The notes: generated by a model not told the origin, from the letters alone. A DNA stretch of 64,000 nt from Deinococcus sp. QL22 (GCF_023370075.1 NZ_CP097151.1:496001-560000), one strand, 5' to 3'. Positions 31,904 through 40,704 are shown, numbered from the stretch's first letter. A program made the numbers and translations.

Positions 31904-32644
31904 CCCTGGTTCAGGACAACAGTGATCTGCTGGCGTAGAGCCGCGAGAGGATCAACCTGCGTGGCGATGAGCTCCATTGGCTCGGCGTTTGATCCCTTGC
32001 AGTACAGGATATTCCACCGCCAATAGAGCTGACCACGGCAGATCCGGTCCTGGTGCTTCATTCAGAACGCACATATGCCGGCACGAGAACGAGGGAGACC
32101 GGGCGAGTCGCCGCCTACCTGAATCGGCGGACACCACCTGCAGCTCTGCCCAGCTTGGCCACAGACCACCTGAAAATGATTTCTAGGCTGGTGATTTGGG
32201 GGGTACCCGCCAGCCCCTTGCTGGCTTTCGAGGGGCCTTCTTGACCCTCCTGTGAGGTCGGTTTGATGAGCGCTGCCCAAATCGTGGGTGGATTGAGCTC
32301 AAGTGCTGAAATTGTGCGGTTGTCGGTTGTCGTCCAGCTCCCACAAGGCTAGGGGGTTGAGTTCAGTCTAACCGCCAGCACAGTGTCGTGCGGATGGGCT
32401 GCCGTGGCAGGCAGATGCGAGCGACTTGATCATGGGTGGGTGTCTGAACGTTGAGACAGGTGGATGAAGCAACCCGCGAGAGAGAACTGGAACATGGACA
32501 TACACACTGCTATGACAGCGGACCCATACCGGTTGTCCTGACGTTTCCAACAGACATTCTAAGCAAATTTACAAATGCGGCGGGTGAGGCAGTGGCTTAC
32601 CACCCTTGAGTGCACAGTGGATTCCGCCACTGGTTATGGATGCC
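31904..32644. other. Gene-free stretch before the helicase pseudogene
   Basis: Over 700 bases with no credible gene. A hairpin-like GCCAGCCCCTTGCTGGC occurs near 32209-32225. The rest has many stops in all frames and may contain the more strongly decayed 5' part of the helicase gene. Confidence 0.4.
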
Positions 32645-33596
32645 GTGCCCTGTGAACCACAGCTCTTCCACGACTCGGATGTCGCTGTCCGATTTCTCCG
32701 AGGGTGGATCGTGTCTTATGGGCGATGATGCCGGGTTCACACCGGGACGGGATGACTGGCCAGCTACAACTGGGAGAGTACGGCAGCCGCACGGACGAGG
32801 GCGGACTCAGCCTGGGTCTGGCTGGAGAGCAACTGGTTCATGACTGGCATTTCTTTACCGTGTTCCCCGACTAAGCGGAGTACGCCGTCATGTCCGGGCT
32901 CAGCCAGATCGGCACGGCACGCTGACGCGCCTGCCCGCTCCGGGTCAGATCATCTCACTGGTCGGTCAGACCTGGCGCGTGACTGAACTCGACGAGAAGC
33001 GCCAGCAGGTCTTCGTCAGCTGGGAACGCCAGCGAACCAAAACGAGTTGGGACGGCTCCGGCGGCGAGCGGCATGACCGGGTCGTGCAGAAAATGCGCGA
33101 GGTCCTGAGCAGCGACAGCGACTTCCCTTCCCTGCAACCCGCCGCCCGCACCCGACTTGCTGCGGCGCGCACGCTCGCACGGAACACCGGTCTGCTCAGC
33201 CACGCGCTGCACGCAGTCAATGCGCGTAAGACGCTGCTCCTTCCGTGGCAGGGAACCCAGACCCACCAGACCCTGCGGGCGATCATGACCCTGCTGCTCG
33301 CCCGGCAGTCCACGCCGGGCGCCGCGGAGAACGACACGCCATTTGGCCTGATGCTTGGACTCGGCGCGGCTGAGGTAATGGACCTGTTACGGAAGCTTCC
33401 CTCGGAGGACGCCCTGCGCGAGGGGCTGCTCGAAGCGGCCCGCACTCAAGACGAACCTACCGGTCCCAATAAATTTGACCCGCCCGTTCCCCACGAGCTG
33501 CTCGCTGAAGCGCAGATCGCTGACGTCCTGAACCTGCCAGCGGCCACCGCGGTGCTGCAGTCCGCCGCAGCGTCCGGAGCCAAACTGCTGGGCTGA
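32645..33596 (+). pseudogene. Remnant of a large helicase-like gene (C-terminal part)
   Basis: The last frame (GTG 32979 to 33596, 205 residues) reads VTELDEKRQQVFVSWERQ, HDRVVQKMREVLSSDSDFP, LQPAARTRLAAARTLAR and LLLPWQGTQTHQTLRAIMTL, which I recall as the C-terminal region of Lhr-like DEAD-box helicases. Its homology continues upstream as GQIISLVGQTWR, then a frameshift near 32915-32925, then EYAVMSGLSQIGT, an in-frame TAA at 32872-32874 after TVFPD, and GLAGEQLVHDWHFFTVFP. Traces (RFLRGWIVSYG) reach about 32690. The motor domains are missing. Called a pseudogene because of the stop, frameshift and truncation. Confidence 0.6.
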
Positions 33597-33625
33597 ACCA
33601 CTCGACCTGAACCGCTGAACTTCAC

Positions 33626-33653
33626 GCAGGCGAAGCCAGAGGGCTTCGCCTGC
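33626..33653. terminator. Strong hairpin between the helicase remnant and the kinase gene
   Basis: GCAGGCGAAGCC (33626-33637) and GGCTTCGCCTGC (33642-33653) form a perfect 12-bp stem with a four-base loop, 29 bases after the stop at 33596. The following T-content is low. Confidence 0.55.
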
Positions 33654-33859
33654 GCTTGTCATGTTGTGCCGCATCGGCAGACCAATCACTACAGCCGCAG
33701 GTTCCCCGTTCAGCGCTCTCTCACTGGGCTACCGGACGGGTACAGATTTTTGCCGAACAGCCAGACGCGTGCGCCGTTCATCGAGACGAGTCAGCACACC
33801 CTGAATATTCTTCTTGACCCTAAAAGCTCACCTGCCAGAAAAGGCTGTAGCCTCACCGC

Positions 33860-36187
33860 TCAGGTCAAAGCCGGGACAGGGAAGTGAACCACGAACGTCG
33901 TGCCGACCCCCTGCTCAGTCTCCACGTCGATGTGGCCTTTGAAGTGGCCCTGGACGATGTCGTAAATAATGCTCAGCCCCAACCCGGTGCCCTTGCCCAC
34001 CGCCTTGGTCGTGAACATCGGATCAAAAATTTTGGGCAACACGTCCGCTGGAATGCCTGTGCCCGTGTCCGCGACCCGCATCAACACCAGACCGTCCTCA
34101 GCTTCAAACGACACGGTCACGCTGCTCCCCGGACGTCCGCGCTCCTCACAGGCATGCAGGGCATTGACCACCAGATTGGTCACGACCTGACGGAACCGGC
34201 CCGCCTCGCCGCGCAGGGTCACGGGAATTTTGGGTTGCTCCAGGAACAGGGCGATCTTCGCATTGCGGGCTTGATGGGCCAGCATCGCCAGGGTGTCACC
34301 GGCCAACTTGACCCCGTCAAAATCCTGTACTCCGCTCACCGTGTCCCGGGTGTGGCTGCGCATGTTGCGGATGAACTCACCGATGCGCGCCGCCGACCCT
34401 TCCCCTTCCGAGATGACACGCAGCAGATCCGTGGCAATCTCGCGGTGGTCGTCCGGCGTCACGGTCGGCACGTCCACCGAGTCGCGGTACTCCTGTGCAT
34501 AGTCCCGGGCTTCGCGCAGGGCGTTCATCACCGAGGCCAGGGGCGTGTTGATCTCATGCGCCAGCCCCGCGGTGAGGCGGCCCAGGCTCGCGAGCTTTTC
34601 TGAAGAGAGCAGCCGGCTTTGACTGGACGCCAGCGCTTCCTCGGCCGCCTTGCGTTCGGTGATGTCCCGCTCGATGCTCAGCATCATCTCGCGCCCGCCG
34701 ATGGTCATCAGGGTGAGATGGATTTCGACCGGGAACACGCTGCCGTCCTTGCGTTTGTGCAACGTCTCCATGTGGACACTGCCGCCCGCCCGAACCAACG
34801 CACGGAACTCTTCATTGCCTTCCGGGTTGCCCAAAAATTCTTCGCCGTCCGGCAACGTGACGTAGGTGCTCTGCCCGATCATCTCCTCGCGGGTGTACCC
34901 GTTCATGCGGGCGGCCACCTCGTTACACTGCAAGATCGGCATGTCGCCCGCGAAGTCCACCAGCAAAATCGCGTCGGGCGAATGCTCGAACAGCGCCTCG
35001 AATGTTCGGCGACTTTCTTCAAGTGCCTGGTCTGACGTCACACGCTCAGTCACGTCGCGGGCATTCATGACCACGCCGCGCACATGCGGATCGGCTACCC
35101 GGTTGCTCGCGATCCACTCCATCCAGACGTAGTGTCCCTCCTGGTGAAGGAAGCGGTTGGTACAGGTGCGGATGGTTCCCGCGCCGCCTTCCACCACCTC
35201 GGCATAGACCCTCATAATTTCTGCGTGATCGCCCGGATGCATGAAGTCCATGATGTACTTGCCGACCAGTTCTTCAGGGGCATGGCCCAGAATGGTGTTC
35301 ATCGACGGCGTGGTGTAGATCACGTACCCGCCCCGGTTGCCTACGGTCACGATGTCACTGGAATGCTGGATCAAAGCCTTGAAGCGGTTCTCGCTCAGTG
35401 CCTGAGCCGCCTCCGCTTCCTTGCGCGCCGTGATGTCCTGGGCCATCAGCAGCAAGACTTCTTCGCCGCCAAAGTCCAGCGTCTCGGCTGAAACCAGTAG
35501 TGAACGCGCCGTCATGGTCGGCAGGTGATAGTGCTGCGTCTCGAAATCTCGCAGCGGTCCATCCTGCATTTGGCGCAGCATCTCGGCGCGGTCGGCCGGG
35601 TTCACCCACGGGTTGAGCGTTGCATTGTCACTGCCGATCAACGCCTCCCGGGTCACGCCGAGCATCTTGAGGAACGCGTCGTTGCTCTCCATCACCCGGC
35701 CACTGTGCAGTCCAGTCAACACGATCCCCACTGGGCTGGCTGCGAACACTTTGGCGAACCGGTCCTGCGCGGCGCGCAGCGAAGCGTCATTCTTTTTTTG
35801 TTCCGTGACGTCCAACATCACGCCGCCGAGCTTGATCAGGCGGCCGTCTTCCATGACCGGCGTGATGTAATCGCGCAGCCAGATCCAGCGTCCGTCGGCG
35901 GTTTGAAAACGGTATTCGATTTCGTACGGGCGTCCCCGCGTGAGATGCTCTTCGGTTTCTGCCCGCACGCGCGGCAGGTCGGTGGGATGAACATGCGCAT
36001 CCCAAAACTCCGGAATGCTGGTCCACTCCTCGGCGGTGTACCCCAGTACCGAACCGAGCTGGGCCGACACAAAGGTGTTGCGCCAGGTCGTCGGATCCGT
36101 TTCCCAGACCACGCCGTGAATCAGATCGAGGAGTCCGAGCACCTGCTCATGACTGCTCACCACACCAGAGGCCGAAGGCAAAGGCAT
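33860..36187 (-). CDS. Multi-PAS sensor histidine kinase (orphan)
   Basis: A soluble kinase of about 775 residues. Four PAS/PAC units are visible: WRNTFVSAQLGSVLGYTAEE and onward, FAKVFAASPVGIVLTGLHSG, FKALIQHSSDIVTVGNRGGY and FEALFEHSPDAILLVDFAGD. The dimerisation helix carries the phospho-accepting histidine in LGRLTAGLAHEINTPLASVM. The ATP-binding domain has the N box (VTNLVVNALHACEE), G1 (VADTGTGIP), the F box (IFDPMFTTKAVGKGTG) and G2 (GLGLSI). No membrane segment is seen, so it senses a cytoplasmic cue. No response regulator is nearby. Start uncertain: ATG 36187 was chosen, while a GTG at 36235 would add 16 residues. Confidence 0.93.
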   Translation of the reverse strand: MPLPSASGVVSSHEQVLGLLDLIHGVVWETDPTTWRNTFVSAQLGSVLGYTAEEWTSIPEFWDAHVHPTDLPRVRAETEEHLTRGRPYEIEYRFQTADGRWIWLRDYITPVMEDGRLIKLGGVMLDVTEQKKNDASLRAAQDRFAKVFAASPVGIVLTGLHSGRVMESNDAFLKMLGVTREALIGSDNATLNPWVNPADRAEMLRQMQDGPLRDFETQHYHLPTMTARSLLVSAETLDFGGEEVLLLMAQDITARKEAEAAQALSENRFKALIQHSSDIVTVGNRGGYVIYTTPSMNTILGHAPEELVGKYIMDFMHPGDHAEIMRVYAEVVEGGAGTIRTCTNRFLHQEGHYVWMEWIASNRVADPHVRGVVMNARDVTERVTSDQALEESRRTFEALFEHSPDAILLVDFAGDMPILQCNEVAARMNGYTREEMIGQSTYVTLPDGEEFLGNPEGNEEFRALVRAGGSVHMETLHKRKDGSVFPVEIHLTLMTIGGREMMLSIERDITERKAAEEALASSQSRLLSSEKLASLGRLTAGLAHEINTPLASVMNALREARDYAQEYRDSVDVPTVTPDDHREIATDLLRVISEGEGSAARIGEFIRNMRSHTRDTVSGVQDFDGVKLAGDTLAMLAHQARNAKIALFLEQPKIPVTLRGEAGRFRQVVTNLVVNALHACEERGRPGSSVTVSFEAEDGLVLMRVADTGTGIPADVLPKIFDPMFTTKAVGKGTGLGLSIIYDIVQGHFKGHIDVETEQGVGTTFVVHFPVPALT

Positions 36188-36235
36188 ACCTGAACTGTAT
36201 CCGAGGACCGCCTGCAGAATCGGTGAAGCTTCCAC

Positions 36236-36845
36236 GGTCTGCGGGTGGACATGACCTCCGGAGGTGAGCCTGTCAGGTCGGGGGCGCCGGCGATTTCAGG
36301 TCAGCGGGGCGAGCGGAACCCCCTTTTTAAAGCTGTCTAGACTGATTTTTTGGGGCTTCAAAATGTGTCTAGACGAATATTTTTCCTGGTGCCGCAGTGC
36401 ACCGAGCTCCCGACAGAAATTCCTTGGCAACCTCAACTGGGCAGAGCAGTGCAGCCGAACCCGCCCCCGCGATCAACATGAGCCCGGCCCACCCTCTGCT
36501 CAGTTTCGCGGCAACCCCCACGGCTGCACGCCCGAATTTCATCCAGCCTACCAACCCCCACCGCCTCCCAACCGCCTGAAAACCCTCTCTCATAATCGTG
36601 ATAAGTACAGATTTTGAGGTATGTACTGGTGCGCATCTGGAAATGAGGATTTTACCGATTTCCTACAGTCCTAAGCAGCGAGCTTTTCTCATCAACAGCC
36701 CTTCGCTTCCGTCCAGCACAGTCTTAACGCCTTTTCCCGTAAAAAGCATGTGTCCTTTCGCCCTGGGGGGGTGGTGCGCACCTCAGCGCAACACCCCATT
36801 TTGTTGTTTTTGGGGTTTTTGGCCTGAAATTGCTGCCGACTTTTG
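36236..36845. other. Gene-free region upstream of the kinase gene
   Basis: About 600 bases. It holds two GTCTAGAC palindromes (36335-36374) and AT-rich tracts. Open frames here do not look coding. The kinase promoter should lie in this region. Confidence 0.45.
36335..36374. promoter_or_regulatory. Paired GTCTAGAC palindromes, possible operator
   Basis: The perfect 8-bp palindrome GTCTAGAC occurs at 36335-36342 and again at 36367-36374, 32 bases apart (three helical turns), about 150 bases upstream of the histidine kinase start. Two dyads in phase suggest binding of a dimeric regulator. A chance repeat of XbaI-like sites is possible. Confidence 0.35.
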
Positions 36846-36891
36846 CTGCAGTGCGGCCTGCCGGCACGCACCGCAACACCAGATCACAGGG
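36846..36891 (+). repeat. Direct repeat copy 1 (46 bp)
   Basis: Starts CTGCAGTGCGGCCTGCCGG and ends CACCAGATCACAGGG. Matches copy 2 at 36980-37025 at 42 of 46 positions. Confidence 0.65.
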
Positions 36892-36979
36892 GGCCATTTG
36901 GGCGACAACGCAGAGGGCAAGGCGGACGACATGCCAGCTGCGCGGCCACCGCAACTCCTGCATTGCTGCTCAACGTCTC

Positions 36980-37025
36980 CTGCAGCGCGGCCTGTCGGCA
37001 CGCACCGCAGCATCAGATCACAGGG
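36980..37025 (+). repeat. Direct repeat copy 2 (46 bp)
   Basis: Second copy of the repeat at 36846-36891, 134 bases downstream. Only two copies were found, so this is not a CRISPR array. Confidence 0.65.
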
Positions 37026-37083
37026 CTCCTCTGGCGGATGGCCGCTCCCTCGCTCGCCCGCACGGTTAGCCTGGACTGCACGG

Positions 37084-37497
37084 TTGAACACCACTGGGCG
37101 TCAACTCACCGACCGTGACTGCACGCACAACTCGCCCGCTGTCGCACTGGGGCTAGGGTGGACGCATCCCGACGGTGGGTGGCGCTTGAGATGTTGGGCG
37201 AGACCAGGGGCCGGACGCGTGGATCTGTTCCTTCCGGAGAACCAGATCGGGCAGTTGCCGTCCCGGGTGACAGTGCACACCAGTGGCGGAGAGCGCCTCG
37301 GATCGGGCGCGTTCGTTCCCGCACTGTGGGGCGTGATGCTGCGGGTGGATGCCTGGCCGACGCTGGTCGGCGGTGGGTGCTGGCTGCTGGCCCGAGTCCC
37401 GGAGGGCGTTGGGATGGTGGACGTGCCGAGTGTCCGGAGGCGAGGCCACGCACCACCTGTGCCTCAGGCGATGCGGGCGGATCAGGTATGGGAGTGA
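37084..37497 (+). CDS. Hypothetical protein, start uncertain
   Basis: The C-terminal 110 residues of this frame look coding: GRVDLFLPENQIGQLPSRVT, VHTSGGERLGSGAFVPALWG and WPTLVGGGCWLLARVPEGVG. Upstream the frame stays open to 36598 but the sequence is not protein-like and crosses the 46-bp repeats, so the true start may be the TTG at 37084 or a lost one. It may be truncated at its 5' end. A further small frame (GTG 37560 to 37658, ending QLAEQVRRREDWKRRRAG) follows before the terminator at 37710. No family recognised. Confidence 0.3.
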   Translation: MNTTGRQLTDRDCTHNSPAVALGLGWTHPDGGWRLRCWARPGAGRVDLFLPENQIGQLPSRVTVHTSGGERLGSGAFVPALWGVMLRVDAWPTLVGGGCWLLARVPEGVGMVDVPSVRRRGHAPPVPQAMRADQVWE

Positions 37498-37709
37498 GCG
37501 GCGCAGGAGCTCACCGGCCGGCGGGGTCTGCCACTTCGCACCGGCCGACAGGTCACGGCGTGACGGGGGCCACGGGCGACTCTTCGGCTGACGTCACTTC
37601 CCAACTCGCGGAGCAGGTGCGCAGGAGGGAAGATTGGAAGCGCAGGCGAGCGGGCTGATCTGAAACGATGCCTCTGGGCGCGGGGCCTCCAGAGTGAGAC
37701 GGACGGGGA

Positions 37710-37737
37710 GTGAGGCGTGAAGCCTCGCTCTTTTTTT
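37710..37737 (+). terminator. Rho-independent terminator
   Basis: GTGAGGC (37710-37716), a five-base loop and GCCTCGC (37722-37728) are followed by a tract of seven T (37731-37737). It is the first of several terminator-leader units in this stretch. Confidence 0.75.
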
Positions 37738-37790
37738 GCCTGGGGTCTCCCCGGTCGGCGGGGCCGGAGGCCCTCACCTCCCGCGACGGC

Positions 37791-38315
37791 ATGACCAGAC
37801 GCAAAACGTTAGGGCCAGCGGAAGCGGCGGCGGTACTCTTCGCAGCGGGGTGGGATGTTCAGCCGAACGGCCGGGTGCTGTGTCCAGTGCGTGGGGTGAC
37901 GCCTCTGCTCTCGGTGGACCAGATCAAGCTGCTCCTTCCTCTGGGCACGGAGACCCGGTCGATCATCGAGGTGGGGCGTTGGTTCAGAATCGAGCGGCCG
38001 CCCTCCGTCCGGGTGAACGGGGTGACGCTGGTGTCGTTCGAGCGGGCTGACCTCAGAGACGCCGAGGTTGTCGAGCGGGCGGCGTTGGTCCAGAGTGTCG
38101 GTGCGAGCCGGGGTGTCGTGACAGGACAGAGTGATGACGACTACCGGGATCACGTGGCGGTTCGGGTGGACGGGATGACGATCATTGAAGAACGGGAACG
38201 GGTTTGGGGCCCGTCGGTGGTTCGACTGCAGGAAGACCCCAAGCCCAGGAAGGGCGTGAACGCTGGGACGCTCGTTGGGTTTGCTGCGATGTTGTGTGCG
38301 GTGACGTTGAGGTGA
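37791..38315 (+). CDS. Orphan protein of unknown function
   Basis: A 174-residue protein starting at ATG 37791, 53 bases after the terminator at 37710-37737, in a GC-rich leader. It reads GPAEAAAVLFAAGWDVQPNG, then RVLCPVRGVTPLLSVDQIKL and a middle with paired arginines, and ends with a hydrophobic stretch (VNAGTLVGFAAMLCAVTLR) that could be a C-terminal membrane anchor. The block WDVQ-NG-VLCP recurs in the truncated gene at 38403. No ribosome site matches the consensus closely. No family recognised. It lies among similar monocistronic units. Confidence 0.55.
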   Translation: MTRRKTLGPAEAAAVLFAAGWDVQPNGRVLCPVRGVTPLLSVDQIKLLLPLGTETRSIIEVGRWFRIERPPSVRVNGVTLVSFERADLRDAEVVERAALVQSVGASRGVVTGQSDDDYRDHVAVRVDGMTIIEERERVWGPSVVRLQEDPKPRKGVNAGTLVGFAAMLCAVTLR

Positions 38316-38402
38316 GACTGTGCTTGGTCTTCGCCTGACGCCTGGTGGAGCTTCTCTCGGCCGGGCCGGGTCAGTCGACCACGTCCGGCCGCGGGGGAGC
38401 GC

Positions 38403-38531
38403 ATGAATCTTCAAGTGGCAATGGGGCCAACGGGTTGGGACGTGCAGGCGAACGGGCAGGTGTTGTGTCCTCACTCGGGCGTGCGTGCGGGCAGAGAGCG
38501 GCGTGAGTTTGCGGGGGATCTGTGCGCGTGA
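38403..38531 (+). pseudogene. Truncated paralogue of the gene at 37791
   Basis: A 42-codon frame. TGWDVQANGQVLCPHSGVR aligns with AGWDVQPNGRVLCPVRGVT of the upstream neighbour; after that the similarity is lost and the frame stops. GGGGGAG lies just before the ATG. It is most simply a degenerate duplicate keeping only the N-terminal motif, although a tiny functional protein cannot be ruled out. Confidence 0.5.
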
Positions 38532-38667
38532 CCTAAGAGACGAAGCCCAGGTGAGTGGAGCGGTGAATGCCCTGCGGGAATTCGGAAGCACGTCGGGTGT
38601 CCTGATCCCCTGCTCGTGGAACCGGGAGCGGTGGTAGGTTTACACTTAGGACAGCGCGGGTTCGTGG

Positions 38668-38853
38668 GTGGATTTCCGGAAGGTGTTGCGTGATCAGGCG
38701 GAGGCCAGGCGGGCGGCAGAGGACGAAGCTCAGCGGGCGGAGTAGGCGGCGAGTGGCCGGAAGGTGAGCACCTCGAGTTTCAGTTCCTTGCTTGCCAGGC
38801 GTGGATTGCTGATGGCGTTCGCACTGGCGAACATGGCGGAAGGTCAGCGGTAA
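38668..38853 (+). pseudogene. Small frame interrupted by an in-frame TAG
   Basis: From GTG 38668 the frame reads VDFRKVLRDQAEARRAAED and onward, meets TAG at 38743, then continues coding-like as SGRKVSTSSFSSLLARRG and LLMAFALANMAEGQR to a TAA at 38851. The charged helix followed by a short hydrophobic helix suggests one protein of about 60 residues broken by a nonsense change. Confidence 0.3.
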
Positions 38854-38860
38854 AACTTTT

Positions 38861-38892
38861 GGAAGGCGGCCCCTTGGCTGCCTTCCATTTTT
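38861..38892 (+). terminator. Rho-independent terminator
   Basis: GGAAGGCGGCC pairs with GGCTGCCTTCC around a CCTT loop, followed by ATTTTT. It sits eight bases after the stop of the small interrupted frame. A near copy (GGGGAAGGTGGCC...GCCTTCTCC) occurs at 40403-40433. Confidence 0.75.
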
Positions 38893-38951
38893 GTTGCGCT
38901 CCCTTCCACCACCCGGGGTCGGGCGACCCACGGGCGGTGGCACAAACGGGC

Positions 38952-39572
38952 ATGACCACTCAGACTCAGCGGCGCTATCCGATTGACGTGATGAATGAAG
39001 TGCTGAGGCAGGAGCGCTCGTTCGGGGAGTTGGCTCCCGTGACCGTCCCGAGTTGGGTGGCGATGGAAGTTCTGAAATCGTTACGGCGCGAGACCCAGGC
39101 GTCCGGGCTCTCTGCGGAATTCAGTGGGCGAATAGATGCCGTTCGGCGGGTGCTCGGTGAATCGACTGTTGCCGCATTGCAGGAGGCAGGCTTCCCAGGT
39201 GAACTCGGAGACGTCCTGGGCCAGCCATGCACGGTGAGACTCTGGCCGGCGCTGGCAGACTGCAGTCCGCTTCGGCAGACCATGGGGAGCGTGCGTCCAA
39301 TTCGGCTGGCGGGTGCGCACCGGTATGTGGCAGTGACGGTGCAGGCGGGTCAGCCTCCGCGGTTTATCGTGGATGGGCAGTGGACCGATGAGGCGGGAGC
39401 GGGCGAGGCGCATACCGGTTCGGTCACCCAGGTGCTGGGGACGCTCGGGAAAATGATGCAGCGCACTGGAGCGGCGACCTTTCTGAGCACGTCGAGTCTG
39501 CAAGCCAACAGTCAGTGGAAAGGCGGGAGTACCTACCTGGAGTACGCGGTCGTTCCGGCGGGACTGGGTTGA
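38952..39572 (+). CDS. Orphan protein of unknown function
   Basis: A 206-residue protein. ATG 38952 opens about 60 bases after the terminator at 38861-38892; an in-frame extension upstream would run through the terminator and is rejected. The sequence has an N-terminal helical part (PIDVMNEVLRQERSFGELAP, VAMEVLKSLRRETQASG), a middle DVLGQPCTVRLWPALADC and a strand-rich C-terminal half (YVAVTVQAGQPPRFIVDGQW, TYLEYAVVPAGLG). A terminator follows directly after its stop, so it is monocistronic. No family recognised. Confidence 0.6.
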   Translation: MTTQTQRRYPIDVMNEVLRQERSFGELAPVTVPSWVAMEVLKSLRRETQASGLSAEFSGRIDAVRRVLGESTVAALQEAGFPGELGDVLGQPCTVRLWPALADCSPLRQTMGSVRPIRLAGAHRYVAVTVQAGQPPRFIVDGQWTDEAGAGEAHTGSVTQVLGTLGKMMQRTGAATFLSTSSLQANSQWKGGSTYLEYAVVPAGLG

Positions 39573-39575
39573 CGA

Positions 39576-39606
39576 GAGGGCGGCCACGGGCCGTCTTCCT
39601 TTTTTT
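39576..39606 (+). terminator. Rho-independent terminator
   Basis: An AGGGCGGCC arm, ACG loop and GGCCGTCTT arm (nine pairs, three of them G-T) followed by CC and seven T. It lies four bases after the stop at 39572. Confidence 0.7.
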
Positions 39607-39661
39607 GTGTTGGGTCTCCAGGCCGGAACCTGGCGGCCCGCGTCCCGGAACAGGAGGGAGC

Positions 39662-40225
39662 ATGTCTTCCATCTACGCGCAGCTGCTGGGTCTTCCGCAA
39701 CTCCCGAGTCCCCGGACTCGGGAGAAGTCGCTAATGGTCCGGACGGTGAGGGCTGGTGCATCTCGGCTCGCGCCCGTGGGTCATTCGGTCCGGGTCAACC
39801 GCATGATGCTGGCCTGGAGCGTTCCCGGTGAGCAGCGCCACTTGCAGACGGCCTTCAGTTCGAACGGGCAGGCAGATGCGCAACTGCTGCGCCGGGCGTG
39901 GGAGGAGGGGGTGACACTTGGGCGAGCTGGAAGGCTGGGGCTGATCCCGGTTGCTGAGCGGACAGCGGGGGGCATCATCCTTGAAGCCTGTAGTCAGGCC
40001 TCGCGCGTTGAGTTGTACCGCCTGAGTGACGTTCACGCCAGCTGTCAGGTCACGGCGTACGCCAGCCTGACTGTGCCGGATCCCGCGCGGGGCTTTTGGA
40101 ATCCGCTTCAACCCGGCCTGCGCGGAGCGCTGCGGCGCTTGAAGCTGCAGACCGGAGATCACTTGATGCTGATCACCCACACGGGAAGTGACAGCCTGCG
40201 GGTCTGGAGCGCACAGGTGAACTGA
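39662..40225 (+). CDS. Orphan protein of unknown function
   Basis: A 187-residue protein starting at ATG 39662, preceded by AGGAGGGAG. It follows the terminator at 39576-39606 by a 55-base GC-rich leader (GGGTCTCCAGGCCGG...). Blocks: IYAQLLGLPQLPSPRTREKS, VGHSVRVNRMMLAWSVPGE, ALLR-type helices, then strand-like VELYRLSDVHASCQVTAYAS and a C-terminal DHLMLITHTGSDSLRVWSAQ. It could be a small DNA- or protein-binding domain, but nothing specific is recognisable. Confidence 0.6.
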   Translation: MSSIYAQLLGLPQLPSPRTREKSLMVRTVRAGASRLAPVGHSVRVNRMMLAWSVPGEQRHLQTAFSSNGQADAQLLRRAWEEGVTLGRAGRLGLIPVAERTAGGIILEACSQASRVELYRLSDVHASCQVTAYASLTVPDPARGFWNPLQPGLRGALRRLKLQTGDHLMLITHTGSDSLRVWSAQVN

Positions 40226-40402
40226 ACACACCAGAGCAGCGGCTGCTGCCGAAGGCGGCAATGCAGTCTGCTCTACCCTCCGTCACTAGGGGAATGAGAA
40301 GCACTGGACTCCAAGGTTGCACTGGGAACCCGCACTTGGGGAGGATCACCGAAGCATCAACCGCACGCCGGAAGAGGAGGCCCCCGCGCGCAGGTATGAA
40401 CG

Positions 40403-40433
40403 GGGAAGGTGGCCTCGGCTGCCTTCTCCTTTT
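40403..40433 (+). terminator. Terminator-like hairpin
   Basis: GGGAAGGTGGCC and the GGCTGCCTTCTCC arm around TC are followed by TTTTCC. Its arms are nearly those of the terminator at 38861-38892, implying a shared origin. Confidence 0.55.
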
Positions 40434-40610
40434 CCCACCAAGCGTTCGCGCCGGACGGTTCGTTCTGTGGGGCTTACTCTCCGGACCAGGACCGGAGGCC
40501 CACGAGTTTGGAACGGAAGGTGGCAGGGTGGCCGGGCGGACCCACGTCTGAAGTTCTCCTCACGCTGCTGACGAGCGAGGCTGGCGCAGCTCTGTTGTTT
40601 CAATCGCACC

Positions 40611-40704
40611 GGGGTCTGAGGTCGGCGGTATCTAAAACCGAAGTCCTGACGAATCGCGCTAATTACACCTTATATATAGGGGGGTCTGAGGTGGGCCGTA
40701 CTTA
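40611..40704 (+). repeat. Direct repeat pair, 70 bp apart
   Basis: GGGGTCTGAGGTCGGCGGTA at 40611-40630 recurs as GGGGTCTGAGGTGGGCCGTA at 40681-40700, 18 of 20 identical, each followed by a TCTA or CTTA. The AT-rich TTATATATAGG lies just before the second copy. Confidence 0.5.

Noticed and set aside
36846..37025. Possible CRISPR array
   Set aside because: Only two repeat copies, separated by 88 bases, with four mismatches, and no cas gene in the window.
36598..37083. N-terminal extension of the hypothetical frame ending at 37497
   Set aside because: Cysteine- and histidine-rich text crossing the 46-bp direct repeats; only the part after about 37084 looks coding.
40261..40551. 96-codon open frame
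   Set aside because: It runs through a terminator-like hairpin shared with another unit and has no plausible ribosome site or motif.
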